Source of the DNA: Pigoraptor vietnamica
Lineage: Eukaryota; Opisthokonta; Filasterea
Assembly: GCA_943704525.1 (NCBI GenBank)
Contig: CALSCQ010002668.1
Location: forward strand, 1-24,401
Length of the DNA: 24,401 bases
Direction: 5' to 3'
Shown here: positions 23,142 to 24,401 of the stretch, one piece after another
Layout: the number at the start of each line of letters is the position of its first letter
Numbering within the stretch: position 1 is the stretch's first letter
Notes under the pieces: generated by a model
Databases searched by the model: none
What the model saw: the letters and a program-made list of their open reading frames with translations, nothing else
What the model was told of the DNA's origin: nothing
Translations under genes and position numbers: made by a program

Positions 23142-24401
<1,260 letters not shown>

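Overview
This is eukaryotic nuclear DNA from an intron-rich organism with GC-rich coding sequence. All seven genes could be rebuilt by hand as phase-consistent exons joined by short introns (about 55-410 nt) with GTGAGT/GTGCGT-type donors and CAG acceptors; two introns use GC-AG ends. Three genes are flagellar or ciliary (NPHP3-like, MORN3, CCDC146), so the cell, or a stage of it, is flagellated. An adhesion-type GPCR, a 60-residue homeodomain, RFX X-box-like promoter motifs and an ankyrin block like that of fungal Mbp1/Swi6 together suggest a unicellular member of the opisthokont neighbourhood (holozoan, apusomonad or zoosporic fungus). I cannot name the species.

Layout from left to right: (1) 3' part of an adhesion GPCR with GAIN/GPS and 7TM regions, + strand, 39-3696. 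(2) A 312-aa basic nuclear-type protein, probably the kinetochore subunit DSN1/Mis13, + strand, 4244-5455. (3) A 1,099-aa DUF4062-NACHT protein of the nephrocystin-3-like STAND class, - strand, 9764-5902. (4) MORN3, - strand, 12467-10703. (5) Mitochondrial dihydrolipoamide dehydrogenase, + strand, 12908-16805, divergent from MORN3. (6) A 940-aa homeodomain plus ankyrin regulator, - strand, 20989-17057. (7) The 5' end of CCDC146/MBO2, + strand, from 23142 to the window edge, divergent from the regulator.

The most interesting gene is the homeodomain-ankyrin protein. Its ankyrin block closely matches the pattern of the fungal G1/S regulators Mbp1/Swi4/Swi6, but a homeodomain stands where those proteins carry their APSES/KilA-N DNA-binding domain. 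Second, the intergenic region upstream of each ciliary gene holds an RFX X-box or X-box-like motif, perfect to consensus at MORN3. Third, the introns are heavily invaded by GT/CA microsatellites that often touch the splice sites. In DLD, complementary GU and CA tracts flank one exon.

The window starts in a 25-nt C-run and ends in an open (GT)n run, so both edge genes are incomplete. All assignments come from reading the sequence; no database search was run.
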